Assembly: GCA_013152715.1 (NCBI GenBank)
Contig: JAADFU010000001.1
Span: forward strand, 1-43,422
DNA: 43,422 bases
Reading direction: 5' to 3'
Origin: Calditrichota bacterium
GTDB taxonomy: Bacteria > Zhuqueibacterota > Zhuqueibacteria > Thermofontimicrobiales > Thermofontimicrobiaceae
Every line of letters starts with the position of its first letter. Within the stretch, counting starts at the first letter, position 1. Below the pieces are notes generated by a model. It saw nothing but the letters and a program-made list of their open reading frames with translations, was not told the origin of the DNA and did no database searches. Below, piece by piece: positions 32,789 to 41,520 of the stretch. The translations under genes and the position numbers were made by a program.

Positions 32789-35644
32789 ATGGACAATTGC
32801 ATGGAGCATTTTCGCCGGTTGAGTACAAAAAAATCTGTTTTTCAAAAATATTTAATTTTTCCGCTATTCATTTTTCTTGTCTTTCCAAATTTTTTGATTG
32901 CACAACAGCCAATCAAATTTTCTTTGCGCGCGCCAGAAAGCACTAAATCAATCTCGGTGGTCGGAGATTTCAATAATTGGGATAAAAATGCCAATCCGCT
33001 GCACGACAAAAATGGAGACGGAATCTGGAAAACGGAAATTTCTCTGAAGCCCGGCATTTATCAATACCGATTTTTGCTCGACGGCGTTCGCTGGATTAAA
33101 GACCCGGCAAATCCGCGCTGGAGCGGACCTTACAGCAATTCCACATTATTCGTCACGAAAAAAGGTGCGCCACAATTAACCAATTTGAAACCGGAGACCG
33201 GAAGTGTCCTGCGCCGCGCCGACATCACCATTCGCGCTGATTACCGCTCGGACTGGCGAAAAATTCCGCCGGATTTACAAAAATCGGAAATTTTGCTCAA
33301 CGGCAGAAAATTAAATTTCATCTTCAACGAAAAAGAAAGCCGCCTCGAAATTCTTCCTGGCAAATTGAAAGACGGCGAGTACGATTTGCAAATACGCATT
33401 CGCGACAAAGAAGGAAATTCTGCACCGCCCTTACAATCGTATTTTATCGTCAACGCCGTAAATTCGCCGCCGGTGGCAGACGCCGGATTCACGACCATCG
33501 CCGCTGCCAATTCGAAAGTCACGCTCAATTCCGGCGTGTGCTACGATCCGGATCGCGAGCCGATTGAAAATTATCGCTGGAAAATGATCAGCAAACCGGC
33601 ACACAGCAAAACCAAATTGAAAAATTCGCATGCGCCATTTCCCTCTTTTGTCCCGGACAAAGTTGGCAGATACGTTTTCACGGTGCAAATCAGCGACGGC
33701 AGAGCGCAAAGCAAAATTGACACCGTCGATGTGTACAGTTTTGTGCGGCACGAATATCCGGTAAAATTCGAGCTTGCCGACTCAGTTTTCTTCCGTCAGT
33801 TTGAGAAATCCATCGATTCCGTGAGCGTCGCCGGAGAGTTCAATAACTGGTCTGCCAACGCCACTCCGCTGCACGACTACAATCACGACGGCGTCTGGAC
33901 CGCGTGGGTGAATTTGGATCCCGGTGAGTACGAGTACAAATTTGTCGTCAACGGCAAGCATTGGATTCCCGATCCGACAAATGACCGAAAAGTCCCCGAC
34001 GGCTGGAACGGGTACAACTCTGTGATTGCTTCCACGAAAAATTTGGCGCCGGTCATTGCCGTGCAGCAGAAATTTGCGCCGGGGAAAATTATTCTGGATG
34101 CGTCCAAAAGCCAACCACAGATGGGCGAATCGCTGGAATTTCTCTGGTTTCAGGACATCAATAATCCGCAGCGGTTCAAACTGCCACATTCGCCCAATCT
34201 GCAAATTCCTCAACCGAAACAAAATGGCACTTACTATTTTTACCTCGTCACTCGAGACAAGTACGGCAACACTTCGCAGGAAATCATCGCCTTGTTTGTC
34301 GAAAGAGGAATGGCGAAAATCGCCAATTTCAGCCAGACGCCCGACTGGGCACGAGACGCGATTGTTTACGAAATTTTTCCCAGAAAATTTCATCCCAGCG
34401 GCAACTTGCGCGGCATCATCGAAAAACTGCCGTATTTGAAATCGCTGGGCATCAACTGCATCTGGCTCATGCCCGTCTGGGAAGGTCCCACGGAGCACGG
34501 TTACGGTCCCACAAATTTTTTTGCCATTGAATCGGATTACGGAACCATAGCAGACTTTCGGGATTTGCTGCAAAAAGCACACGCCGCCGGCATCCGCCTG
34601 ATTCTCGATTTTGTCGCCAATCACACGTCGGATCAGCACCCCTATTTTTTGTCGGCGTATCAGAATCGATTTTCTGCCTTTCGCGACTGGTATCGCTGGA
34701 AAAGCACCCCGGCACAAGACTCGTTTTATTCCTACGAATTTCACAACGACTGGGACACTTTGCCCAATTTAAATTACGAGAATCCCAACGTTAGGCGCTA
34801 TGTATTAGATGCAGCAAAGTTCTGGGCAAATTTAGGCGTTGACGGTTTTCGCTGCGATGTTGCCTGGGGCGTACCGCACGATTTCTGGAAAAGATTTCGC
34901 CGTGAACTCAAGCAAATCAACCCGGACATTTTGCTCATCGACGAAGTGTTGCCCCGCTCGCCGGCGTATCACAAAGACGAATTTGACATGTCCTACGATA
35001 CTGATTTTTACGGAAATGTGCTCGATGTCTTGAATGGCAAAAAACCGCTCACAGCGATCCACTACGGCTTGGAGAAAACAAAAAAGAATTACCCGCGCCA
35101 GACACTCGATTTTCGCTATTTGGAAAATCACGATTTGGAGCGATTCGTCAAAACTTTTGGCTTGGAAAAAACAAAATTAGCGGCAACGCTGCTGCTGACT
35201 GTTCCGGGCACGCCACTGATTTATTACGGTCAGGAAATCGGGCTCACGGGAAAAACGCCGACGATGGCGTGGGACAAAGTCGGCAATGATTTGTACAAAT
35301 TTTACCAAAAACTTATTCTGCTACGCCGTGAGCACCGTTGTTTCCGGCGCGGTGAAATGGTGAAAATTCCCACGGATCACGAGCAAGAAGTTTACGCCTA
35401 TTTGCGTTTCAATAAAAATGAAAAATTTCTGGTCGTGCTGAATTTCGGCGATCAGCCTGATCAGTGCCGGTTCGTTGTCCCTGAGAAAATTTCCTTTTTC
35501 AAATCTGGTAAAAAATTCATTTTACAGGACATTCTTGGCAACGAGATCCCGCCGGTAAAATTCATCGATAGCAATCATTTTCAAATGGAATTGCAGCCGG
35601 GAACCGGAAAAATTTTTCGTTTGTATAATAATTTTAAAAAATAA
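32789..35644 (+). CDS. Secreted GH13 alpha-amylase-family enzyme with two CBM48 domains
   Basis: A 951-residue exported glycoside hydrolase. The signal segment lies at about 18-40. A CBM48-like domain covers 43-123 (VVGDFNNWDKNANPLHDKNGDGIW). Ig/PKD-like domains follow at about 130-220 and 225-316 (SPPVADAGF). A second CBM48-like domain covers 323-415 (VAGEFNNWSANATPLHDYNHDGVW), then another Ig-like segment to about 505. The GH13 barrel spans about 518-870, with DFVANHT (607-613), nucleophile Asp690 in GFRCDVAW, acid/base Glu719 in LLIDEVLP and Asp782 in YLENHD. The catalytic set is intact. A beta-rich C-domain closes the chain. It should cut alpha-1,4- or alpha-1,6-glucan outside the cytoplasm; the exact subfamily cannot be told. 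A debranching-like gene follows. Confidence 0.93.
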   Translation: MDNCMEHFRRLSTKKSVFQKYLIFPLFIFLVFPNFLIAQQPIKFSLRAPESTKSISVVGDFNNWDKNANPLHDKNGDGIWKTEISLKPGIYQYRFLLDGVRWIKDPANPRWSGPYSNSTLFVTKKGAPQLTNLKPETGSVLRRADITIRADYRSDWRKIPPDLQKSEILLNGRKLNFIFNEKESRLEILPGKLKDGEYDLQIRIRDKEGNSAPPLQSYFIVNAVNSPPVADAGFTTIAAANSKVTLNSGVCYDPDREPIENYRWKMISKPAHSKTKLKNSHAPFPSFVPDKVGRYVFTVQISDGRAQSKIDTVDVYSFVRHEYPVKFELADSVFFRQFEKSIDSVSVAGEFNNWSANATPLHDYNHDGVWTAWVNLDPGEYEYKFVVNGKHWIPDPTNDRKVPDGWNGYNSVIASTKNLAPVIAVQQKFAPGKIILDASKSQPQMGESLEFLWFQDINNPQRFKLPHSPNLQIPQPKQNGTYYFYLVTRDKYGNTSQEIIALFVERGMAKIANFSQTPDWARDAIVYEIFPRKFHPSGNLRGIIEKLPYLKSLGINCIWLMPVWEGPTEHGYGPTNFFAIESDYGTIADFRDLLQKAHAAGIRLILDFVANHTSDQHPYFLSAYQNRFSAFRDWYRWKSTPAQDSFYSYEFHNDWDTLPNLNYENPNVRRYVLDAAKFWANLGVDGFRCDVAWGVPHDFWKRFRRELKQINPDILLIDEVLPRSPAYHKDEFDMSYDTDFYGNVLDVLNGKKPLTAIHYGLEKTKKNYPRQTLDFRYLENHDLERFVKTFGLEKTKLAATLLLTVPGTPLIYYGQEIGLTGKTPTMAWDKVGNDLYKFYQKLILLRREHRCFRRGEMVKIPTDHEQEVYAYLRFNKNEKFLVVLNFGDQPDQCRFVVPEKISFFKSGKKFILQDILGNEIPPVKFIDSNHFQMELQPGTGKIFRLYNNFKK

Positions 35645-35683
35645 GACGATTGACGATGCGGGGATTTTAGAGGAGAAGCACCA

Positions 35684-36481
35684 ATGACAATCAGACGCGC
35701 GCTGATTTCATTCATGTTGACAATTTTCGGATTGGTTTCAACGAGTATCGCTCAACAACGGGAATCGAAACCTGTCATTGAAGTTCCAGTGGGCGAAAGC
35801 CGGACCTTCATGCTGTCCAACGACATCGGGCTTTACTTTTGCGGAGAAACCAATCAGCACAACACCGCCCGCTATCACGGGCTGAGTTTTTTAACTGAAG
35901 AATTTCTGGAAGATTTGCTTTTGGAAATAGGCGGCAAGCCGCTGGACAGAGGACAGGCGAAAACGACTTTGTATCCCGACAGCTTGAAACGTTTCTATTC
36001 GCAACTACAATTAACAGAAACCATAACTTTGCCCGATTCCATTCCTGCTCTCATCATGCGGTTGGAATCTCCGAAAAGGTACTTGTTGAAGATTGTTCCC
36101 GTTGTGTCCGGCTCCAGAAGGCTCCGCGATTTCAACATTAGTTGGGACACAAATGAAAAAATACTATTCGTCAGCCGCCGGAACCAATTTGTCCAAAATC
36201 CTCAAAATCACAAAGTTTCTTTGATGGGAATTTTCTCTTACCCCCTGTCTGATTTCTTTGATGGCGAATTTGGCAATTTTACAAGTCTGAATTTGCACCA
36301 AAAATTCAATAGTGTGGTCGCCGGCGAACTCAACACCATGCTCGACCGCAAGGCGCTGGTGTTAGTCATTTTAGGCGACACGAAAAAGGAAATCACTACG
36401 CTGCGCAATAAAATTCTCAACAAGTGGCACATCGAATTTGAAGCACCGAAAACACAAATTGAGGGGATCAGAAAAATTTAA
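35684..36481 (+). CDS. Secreted protein resembling the glycogen-debranching-enzyme N-domain
   Basis: A 265-residue exported protein with a signal peptide (about 1-23, to IAQQ). The segment from about 33 on resembles the N-terminal beta-sandwich of bacterial/archaeal glycogen debranching enzymes: GESRTFMLSNDIGLYFCGET-NQHNTARYHGLSF aligns with the usual NGLGGYxS…NTRRYHGLL. DLLLEIGGKPLDRG and LPDSIPALIMRLES continue the pattern. The catalytic (alpha/alpha)6 domain is missing and only 109 bases separate its stop from the convergent gene, so it is a stand-alone or truncated protein. It begins 39 bases after the GH13 gene, with AGAGGAG before the ATG, so one transcript and joint glucan binding are likely. 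Confidence 0.5.
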   Translation: MTIRRALISFMLTIFGLVSTSIAQQRESKPVIEVPVGESRTFMLSNDIGLYFCGETNQHNTARYHGLSFLTEEFLEDLLLEIGGKPLDRGQAKTTLYPDSLKRFYSQLQLTETITLPDSIPALIMRLESPKRYLLKIVPVVSGSRRLRDFNISWDTNEKILFVSRRNQFVQNPQNHKVSLMGIFSYPLSDFFDGEFGNFTSLNLHQKFNSVVAGELNTMLDRKALVLVILGDTKKEITTLRNKILNKWHIEFEAPKTQIEGIRKI

Positions 36482-36543
36482 AAATATCTCTCGTGATCGC
36501 GGCTTCAATCGTGAAAAAAATCAAAAACTTCTCAACGCAAAAG

Positions 36544-36565
36544 ACCCGGGGCAACCGGGTTTTTT
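36544..36565 (+). terminator. Terminator after the debranching-like gene
   Basis: ACCCGG (36544-36549), a GGCAA loop and CCGGGT (36555-36560) are followed by five T. It lies 63 bases after the stop, in the gap before the convergent isomerase gene. Confidence 0.75.
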
Positions 36566-36590
36566 GCAAATATTCACGGGAAAATCCGGA

Positions 36591-37472
36591 TCACTCTTTA
36601 AAGGCATTGCTCACGATTTTTGTCAGTGATGAATAATGAAGCAAAAGCTGAAGTTTTGAGCGCAAATATTGAGGATAATCAAAAGTTTTCATGACCATCA
36701 AATAACTTTCGATTAGCGGTCGAATATCGGATAATTTCCTCGGCATGAGTTCCAGATTAACGAAACCGTCAAAATTTTGCTGTTTGACTTTTTCTAAAAT
36801 TTCAGCGACGGGCAACTGTCCGCCCAGACCGAAAGGCAGGTGTGCGTCCACATTGTTTTTGCAATCAGAAAGATGCAAACAAAAAATATCGCCGTCCATT
36901 TGACTCAAAAATTCGACCGGATCATTACCGGAAAGAAGATAATGCGGCGCGTCGAAACATTTTCCGACAAGCTTGTCACCGAGGACAGATTGAGCCTGGC
37001 GATAAAATTTTTCAAATTGCTCTGGACTCATGAATTGCGTGTTTTCTATTACTAAGGGGACCTGCAACTGATTTAAATTCGATAACAGATATTCGACTTG
37101 TTCCGTTGTCGGCTGAGAGCCATGCTCCTTTTCAGGCGGGTGCGAAAGACAATATTGAATGTGCAGATCGCGATAATTTTCATTAATCAGGGCGATTAGA
37201 TTTTGAATATGATCATGTTTATCACGGTGAGAAAAATCATATCCAAAGTCGTGCAAATTGGGCAAATGGAATCCTGTTTCAATGCCGGAAACTGCTTTTT
37301 TGACATTGTCCAAATCGTCAAAAACGGACTCCGTTAATTCCACGAATTTGACGCCGAATTTCGAGATAATTGTCAACAACTGCGAAGGGGACAATCCCTT
37401 GAAGTTATCAATGGTAATGCCAACTTTAGCTCTTTTTTTCAATGGTATTCCCTTAATCTTCTGTTCTCGCAT
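36591..37472 (-). CDS. Sugar phosphate isomerase/epimerase-type TIM barrel
   Basis: A 293-residue cytoplasmic protein of the AP-endonuclease-2 / xylose-isomerase-like fold. Metal-ligand positions are visible: Glu143 in PLVIENTQ, Asp174 and His177 in KCFDAPH, His200 in FCLHLSD and Glu241 in VNLELMP. GLGGQLP before the last ligand is family-typical. The start is ATG at 37472 with no strong Shine-Dalgarno. It is a single gene with a convergent neighbour. Members act on ketoses, inosose or hydroxypyruvate; no substrate can be assigned. The nearby glycan genes suggest sugar metabolism. Confidence 0.85.
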   Translation of the reverse strand: MREQKIKGIPLKKRAKVGITIDNFKGLSPSQLLTIISKFGVKFVELTESVFDDLDNVKKAVSGIETGFHLPNLHDFGYDFSHRDKHDHIQNLIALINENYRDLHIQYCLSHPPEKEHGSQPTTEQVEYLLSNLNQLQVPLVIENTQFMSPEQFEKFYRQAQSVLGDKLVGKCFDAPHYLLSGNDPVEFLSQMDGDIFCLHLSDCKNNVDAHLPFGLGGQLPVAEILEKVKQQNFDGFVNLELMPRKLSDIRPLIESYLMVMKTFDYPQYLRSKLQLLLHYSSLTKIVSNAFKE

Positions 37473-37646
37473 AAAAACCAGGTTCAGCGATATTCTATGA
37501 AAATTTCGTTAATGATTTTAATCCGTTCCACGCGATAAGTTCCCGAAACAATTTTCAAATATTATTGTAAAAGCAGCTAACTAACTATTTTCACATCAGA
37601 TGTCAGCAATGCGAATACGATTCAATTTTGGCAGAAGGAGATTTAT

Positions 37647-38684
37647 TTGAAATATTTTGTGGAAAATATGGCGCTGTTCGTCATCATTTTTTTAATGCGG
37701 GCTGACGTTTTCGCCCAAAATAATTTCGGCAACGCTGATTCGTTAATTCAGCGCGCGATCAGGCTGTCCATTATTCACAAGTACGAAACCGCGGACTCCC
37801 TGCTCGATGAATTTGTAAAGCAATTTCCCGATCATCCCGCGGGCTATTTTTTCAAAGCAGCAGTTTTGCAATCGCGCATGATGGACTACGAGCGTTACGA
37901 CCAAAAACAAAGCTTTGTCTTTTATTTGAAACAAACCATCAAGAAATCTGACGCTTCTGTAGCGCACCTCGGCCGCAAAAAACAGGCGGAAATGTTATTT
38001 TTCAAAGCCAGCGCGCTCTCGTATCTGGCCTTTCAGCAGGGGAAAGAAAAAAATTACTTGCGTGCCATTCAGCAGGGAATTCAAGCGATCACTCTGTTGA
38101 ACAAAATCGTTAAAATGGATCCCGAATTTTACGACGCCTATTTAGGCATCGGCACGTTCAAATTTTGGCGCAGTCAACTGACGCGATCGCTGAACTGGCT
38201 GCCGTTAGTGCCGGACGAACGAGAAAAAGGACTAAAATATGTCAAACTTGCCATTACAAAAGGACGCTATTCCCGCTACGCCGCTTTGAACGAAATTGTC
38301 TGGATGCTGTTGAAAATCCATCGCCCGCAGGAAGCGCTCAACTGGGCGCAGGCAGGATTAAAAAAATTTCCCGGCAGCCGATTTTTCCTCTGGGGAGCTG
38401 CAAAAAGTGCGTTTGCCGTGAAGGATTTTTCCCTGTCAAAAAAATATTTTGAGCAAATTTTGAGTTCCCTGCAGAAGGAATCAATTAAGTCCAAATACAA
38501 CATCTACATTTGCCGCCTGAACCTTGCCAGAGGCGCAATAGAAATGGGCAATATTGACGAAGCAAAAAATAATTTGGATTATCTGGAAAATATGACATTA
38601 GAAAAAGCGGAAAAAAACCGGCTGAAAAAACAGATTCAAGAAACGAAAGAGCTAAAGCGGGAAATTAAACAAACTGGGCGATAA
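37647..38684 (+). CDS. Exported TPR-like protein
   Basis: A 345-residue exported protein. The start is TTG at 37647 with an AGAAGGAG Shine-Dalgarno seven bases before it, and a signal peptide ending near VFAQNN (about 1-24). The mature part is all-helical and resembles tetratricopeptide repeats: DSLLDEFVKQFPDHPAGYFFKAAVLQ, LRAIQQGIQAITLLNKIVKMDPEFYDAYLGIGTFKF, PQEALNWAQAGLKKFPGS and FSLSKKYFEQIL. Such proteins act as periplasmic scaffolds. No catalytic motif is visible. Function is unknown. Confidence 0.8.
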   Translation: MKYFVENMALFVIIFLMRADVFAQNNFGNADSLIQRAIRLSIIHKYETADSLLDEFVKQFPDHPAGYFFKAAVLQSRMMDYERYDQKQSFVFYLKQTIKKSDASVAHLGRKKQAEMLFFKASALSYLAFQQGKEKNYLRAIQQGIQAITLLNKIVKMDPEFYDAYLGIGTFKFWRSQLTRSLNWLPLVPDEREKGLKYVKLAITKGRYSRYAALNEIVWMLLKIHRPQEALNWAQAGLKKFPGSRFFLWGAAKSAFAVKDFSLSKKYFEQILSSLQKESIKSKYNIYICRLNLARGAIEMGNIDEAKNNLDYLENMTLEKAEKNRLKKQIQETKELKREIKQTGR

Positions 38685-38818
38685 TATTTTGATTTTAAAA
38701 GTTTAAGCTGACGAGGTAGCAATAGTTGCGTTTTTATTTAGTAAGGGGGGGTGAAATTATTTTGCCTCTAAATTGCGAAACACAGCAGCGCTTCAAAACA
38801 GACGATTCGATTAATCCC

Positions 38819-38847
38819 TTGACATTTTACCAGAGAATGAATATATT
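38819..38847 (+). promoter_or_regulatory. Sigma-70-like promoter for the NifS-SelD fusion
   Basis: TTGACA (38819-38824), a 17-base spacer and TATATT (38842-38847) give an almost consensus match. It is about 270 bases before the start codon at 39117, which implies a long leader RNA if used. Confidence 0.4.
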
Positions 38848-38873
38848 TTGAGAGTTTCGAGATCGCGGAATAC

Positions 38874-39002
38874 GGTTTGTAAGTTGTTGCTTCACGGGGC
38901 ATCAGGAATAGAAAGCTATTGTCAAAGAAAAAAATGTAATTTTGCTGAATTGCTACCATTCTGACAGGTCAAAATTTAGGAATTAATAACAAGTTACAAA
39001 CC
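38874..39002 (+). promoter_or_regulatory. Long inverted repeat in the nifS-selD leader
   Basis: GGTTTGTAAGTTGTT (38874-38888) pairs with AACAAGTTACAAACC (38988-39002) at 14 of 15 positions; the loop is about 99 bases. It starts about 27 bases after the candidate -10 box. It could shape a regulatory leader RNA, or be a small non-coding insert. Confidence 0.35.
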
Positions 39003-39116
39003 AGAAATGTCGCGCCAATAATCAAAACGCGGAACTTCCACTTCAAAATTCAGAAGCCAAAAAATCGAAACTCAAAATACACTTGTTCTTCGTTTTTCTC
39101 TAAATGGAGATATTGC

Positions 39117-41324
39117 ATGAAGCCGATTTATCTTGATCACAATGCCACGACTCCCATCATCGACGAAGTGGCGGACGCGATGATCCCTTTTCTCAAGGAA
39201 AATTTTGGCAATCCATCGAGTTCCCACTACTACGGTATGCAGACGAAAAAAGCGATTGCTCTTGCAAGAAGACGAGTGGCGGAATTGCTCGATTGCCAGC
39301 CGGAAGAAATTATTTTCACCAGCGGCGGCACCGAGTCGAACAACTACGCCATTCGCGGCGCAGCAGAGACTTTTCAGCACAAAGGAAATCACATCATTAC
39401 ATCCCAGGTCGAACATCCGGCAGTAAAAAATGTTTGCCAATATCTGGAGGGAAAAGGTTTTTCCGTGACATATCTGCCCGTGGACAAATTCGGCATGGTC
39501 AATCCCGAAGATGTAGAAAAAGCCATCCGCCCCGAAACGTTTTTGATCACCATCATGCACGCGAATAACGAAGTGGGTACGATTCAACCCATCGCTGAAA
39601 TCGCTCAAATTGCCAAAAAACACGACGTTTTGCTGCACACCGACGCGGCACAATCTGTAGGAAAAATTCCCACGCGCGTAAACGAGCTTGGAGTTGATCT
39701 GCTGTCTGTTGCCGGGCACAAATTGTACGCGCCTAAAGGCATTGGCGCGTTGTACATGCGCAAAGGTCTCCGGCTGCAACCGCTGATGATTGGCGCGGAC
39801 CACGAATCAGGCCGACGCGCCGGCACGGAAAATGTGCTGGAAATTGTCGGTCTGGGCAAGGCATGCGAAATCGCCCGGCGTGATTTGGACGAAATTCAGC
39901 GTCATTCGCGGAAATTGCGGGAGAAATTGTGGGAAGGTCTAAAAAAAGAGATTCCCGACATTCAGCTCAACGGACATCCGGCAAAAAGGCTGCCCAACAC
40001 ACTCAATGTTTCTTTTCCGGGAATCGACGCCAACACTCTTTTGGACGAGCTGACAGATATTGCGGCTTCTGCCGGCGCCGCCTGCCACACGGACGTGGCG
40101 GAACCGTCGGAGGTTCTCGTCGCCATGCGTCTGCCGTTGGGGCAAGCTCTGGGAACGATTCGTTTTTCCGTGGGCCGGCTGAATGACGAAAAACAAATCG
40201 ACCGCGCCGTTCGTTCGGTCACGGGAGCAGTGAAACGACTGAAGCCAGCCGCAGACGAAGAAACACCGCTTTTCGTCGACAGCGAAAATATTAAATTGAC
40301 GCATTTCACTCACGGTCTGGGCTGCGCCTGCAAATTACGGCCGCAAAATCTGGAGCAGGTGCTTGCGTCAATGCCGAAAATCACCGACGCTAACGTATTG
40401 GTCGGAACGAACACCGCGGACGATGCGGCAGTTTACCGCATCAACGACGAGCAGGCTGTGGTGCAGACAGTGGATTTTTTCACGCCAATTGTGGATGATC
40501 CGTACGATTTCGGCGCGATTTCCGCTGCCAATTCTTTGAGCGATATTTACGCCATGGGCGGCAAACCGATTTTTGCTCTCAACATTGTCGGTTTTCCTGA
40601 GAAAAGGCTGCCGCTGGACGTTTTGCAGCAAATTTTGCGTGGCGCGAGCGACAAAGCCACGGAAGCAGGAATTCCCATCGTCGGCGGCCACACGGTAGAA
40701 GACAGCGAACCCAAATTCGGTCTCGCTGTCACCGGACTGATTGACCCGAAAAAAGTTCTCACCAACAGCCAGGCGCGTCCCGGCGACGCCATCGTTTTGA
40801 CCAAACCCATCGGATTGGGAATCATCACCACCGGTCTCAAACGCGGCGTAGTTGACGAGGCCACAAAAAAACAAGCCATTGCAATAATGGCGCAGTTGAA
40901 CGGCGCCGCCGCCGAGCTGATGGTGCAGTTTGAAGTTCACAGTTGCACTGATGTGACCGGGTTTGGCTTGTTGGGACATTTGAAAGAAATGACGACCGGC
41001 AGCGGCGTCAATGCAGAAGTGCGAGCTTCCGAGGTGCCGATTCTGGAGCAGGCGCGCGAATTAGCGCTCGCCGACGTGATTCCCGGCGGCACGGTGGCGA
41101 ACGTGGATTTTGTTAAAAAAGTTGTCCGTTGGCACGAAAAAATTTCCGAAATTGACAAATTGCTCCTTTGCGATGCGCAGACTTCCGGAGGCTTGCTCAT
41201 TGCACTGCCGGAAGTTGATGCGAAAAAGTTCGTCGGCCAAATGAATGCGAGTGCCAATGGCGGCAGTGCAATTATTGGTAAATTTACCGAAAAGGGAGAG
41301 GGGAAAATCACAGTGATTCCTTGA
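39117..41324 (+). CDS. selD: Cysteine desulfurase - selenide, water dikinase fusion
   Basis: A 735-residue bifunctional cytoplasmic protein. Residues 1 to about 385 form a NifS/IscS-type PLP enzyme: LDHNATTP, NNEVGTIQP, Asp176 in HTDAAQSVGK, PLP-lysine Lys202 in SVAGHKLYAPKG, and the active Cys323 in SAGAACHTD. Residues about 392-735 are a full-length SelD: THGLGCACKLRP with Cys403 and Lys406 at the E. coli Cys17/Lys20 positions, TADDAAVY, DFFTPIVDDPYDFG, ANSLSDIYAMGG, GGHTVEDSEPKFGLAVTG and CTDVTGFGLLGH. The first half would free selenium from selenocysteine or sulfur from cysteine; the second would make selenophosphate with ATP. SelD uses Cys, not selenocysteine. TGGAGAT precedes the ATG. 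No other selenium gene is seen in the window. Confidence 0.93.
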   Translation: MKPIYLDHNATTPIIDEVADAMIPFLKENFGNPSSSHYYGMQTKKAIALARRRVAELLDCQPEEIIFTSGGTESNNYAIRGAAETFQHKGNHIITSQVEHPAVKNVCQYLEGKGFSVTYLPVDKFGMVNPEDVEKAIRPETFLITIMHANNEVGTIQPIAEIAQIAKKHDVLLHTDAAQSVGKIPTRVNELGVDLLSVAGHKLYAPKGIGALYMRKGLRLQPLMIGADHESGRRAGTENVLEIVGLGKACEIARRDLDEIQRHSRKLREKLWEGLKKEIPDIQLNGHPAKRLPNTLNVSFPGIDANTLLDELTDIAASAGAACHTDVAEPSEVLVAMRLPLGQALGTIRFSVGRLNDEKQIDRAVRSVTGAVKRLKPAADEETPLFVDSENIKLTHFTHGLGCACKLRPQNLEQVLASMPKITDANVLVGTNTADDAAVYRINDEQAVVQTVDFFTPIVDDPYDFGAISAANSLSDIYAMGGKPIFALNIVGFPEKRLPLDVLQQILRGASDKATEAGIPIVGGHTVEDSEPKFGLAVTGLIDPKKVLTNSQARPGDAIVLTKPIGLGIITTGLKRGVVDEATKKQAIAIMAQLNGAAAELMVQFEVHSCTDVTGFGLLGHLKEMTTGSGVNAEVRASEVPILEQARELALADVIPGGTVANVDFVKKVVRWHEKISEIDKLLLCDAQTSGGLLIALPEVDAKKFVGQMNASANGGSAIIGKFTEKGEGKITVIP

Positions 41325-41520
41325 AAGGCAATAAATTTCTTTTGCACCAATTCGTTCAATGACTTGTACCCTGTGGGGCATTGTTTTGTCGACATTACTT
41401 TTCAATTGCTAATTTTTGTCACAAATTATTTGTAACCATTTGTTTTTATTGTTTTCTTTGTTTCCTAAATTATTTGGTACATTATTTGATAAATGAATAA
41501 CAAAAGTCGAGTTCACAAAA

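Larger units (their letters stand above)
38685..39116. other. 432-base gap with promoter and long inverted repeat
   Basis: No convincing gene. It carries a good sigma-70-like promoter match (38819-38847) and a long inverted repeat (38874-39002), both in the leader of the cysteine desulfurase-SelD gene. A G-run (AAGGGGGGGTG) occurs near 38741-38752. The stretch 39003-39100 is AT-rich with nothing recognisable. Confidence 0.5.

Noticed and set aside
33782-34744. A 320-codon ORF antisense to the GH13 gene
   Set aside because: It lies fully within the CBM48-GH13 coding sequence and shows no motifs of its own.
38768-38959. A 63-codon minus-strand ORF in the leader of the NifS-SelD gene
   Set aside because: It covers the candidate promoter and part of the inverted repeat, has no visible Shine-Dalgarno and resembles nothing known.
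38685-39116. Possible tRNA-Sec gene upstream of the selenium gene
   Set aside because: No T-arm GTTCGAATC-like sequence or cloverleaf arms were found in the gap.
40317-40340. Possible selenocysteine codon in the SelD active site
   Set aside because: The active-site codon is TGC (Cys), not TGA, and the frame is open throughout. No SECIS-like need arises.
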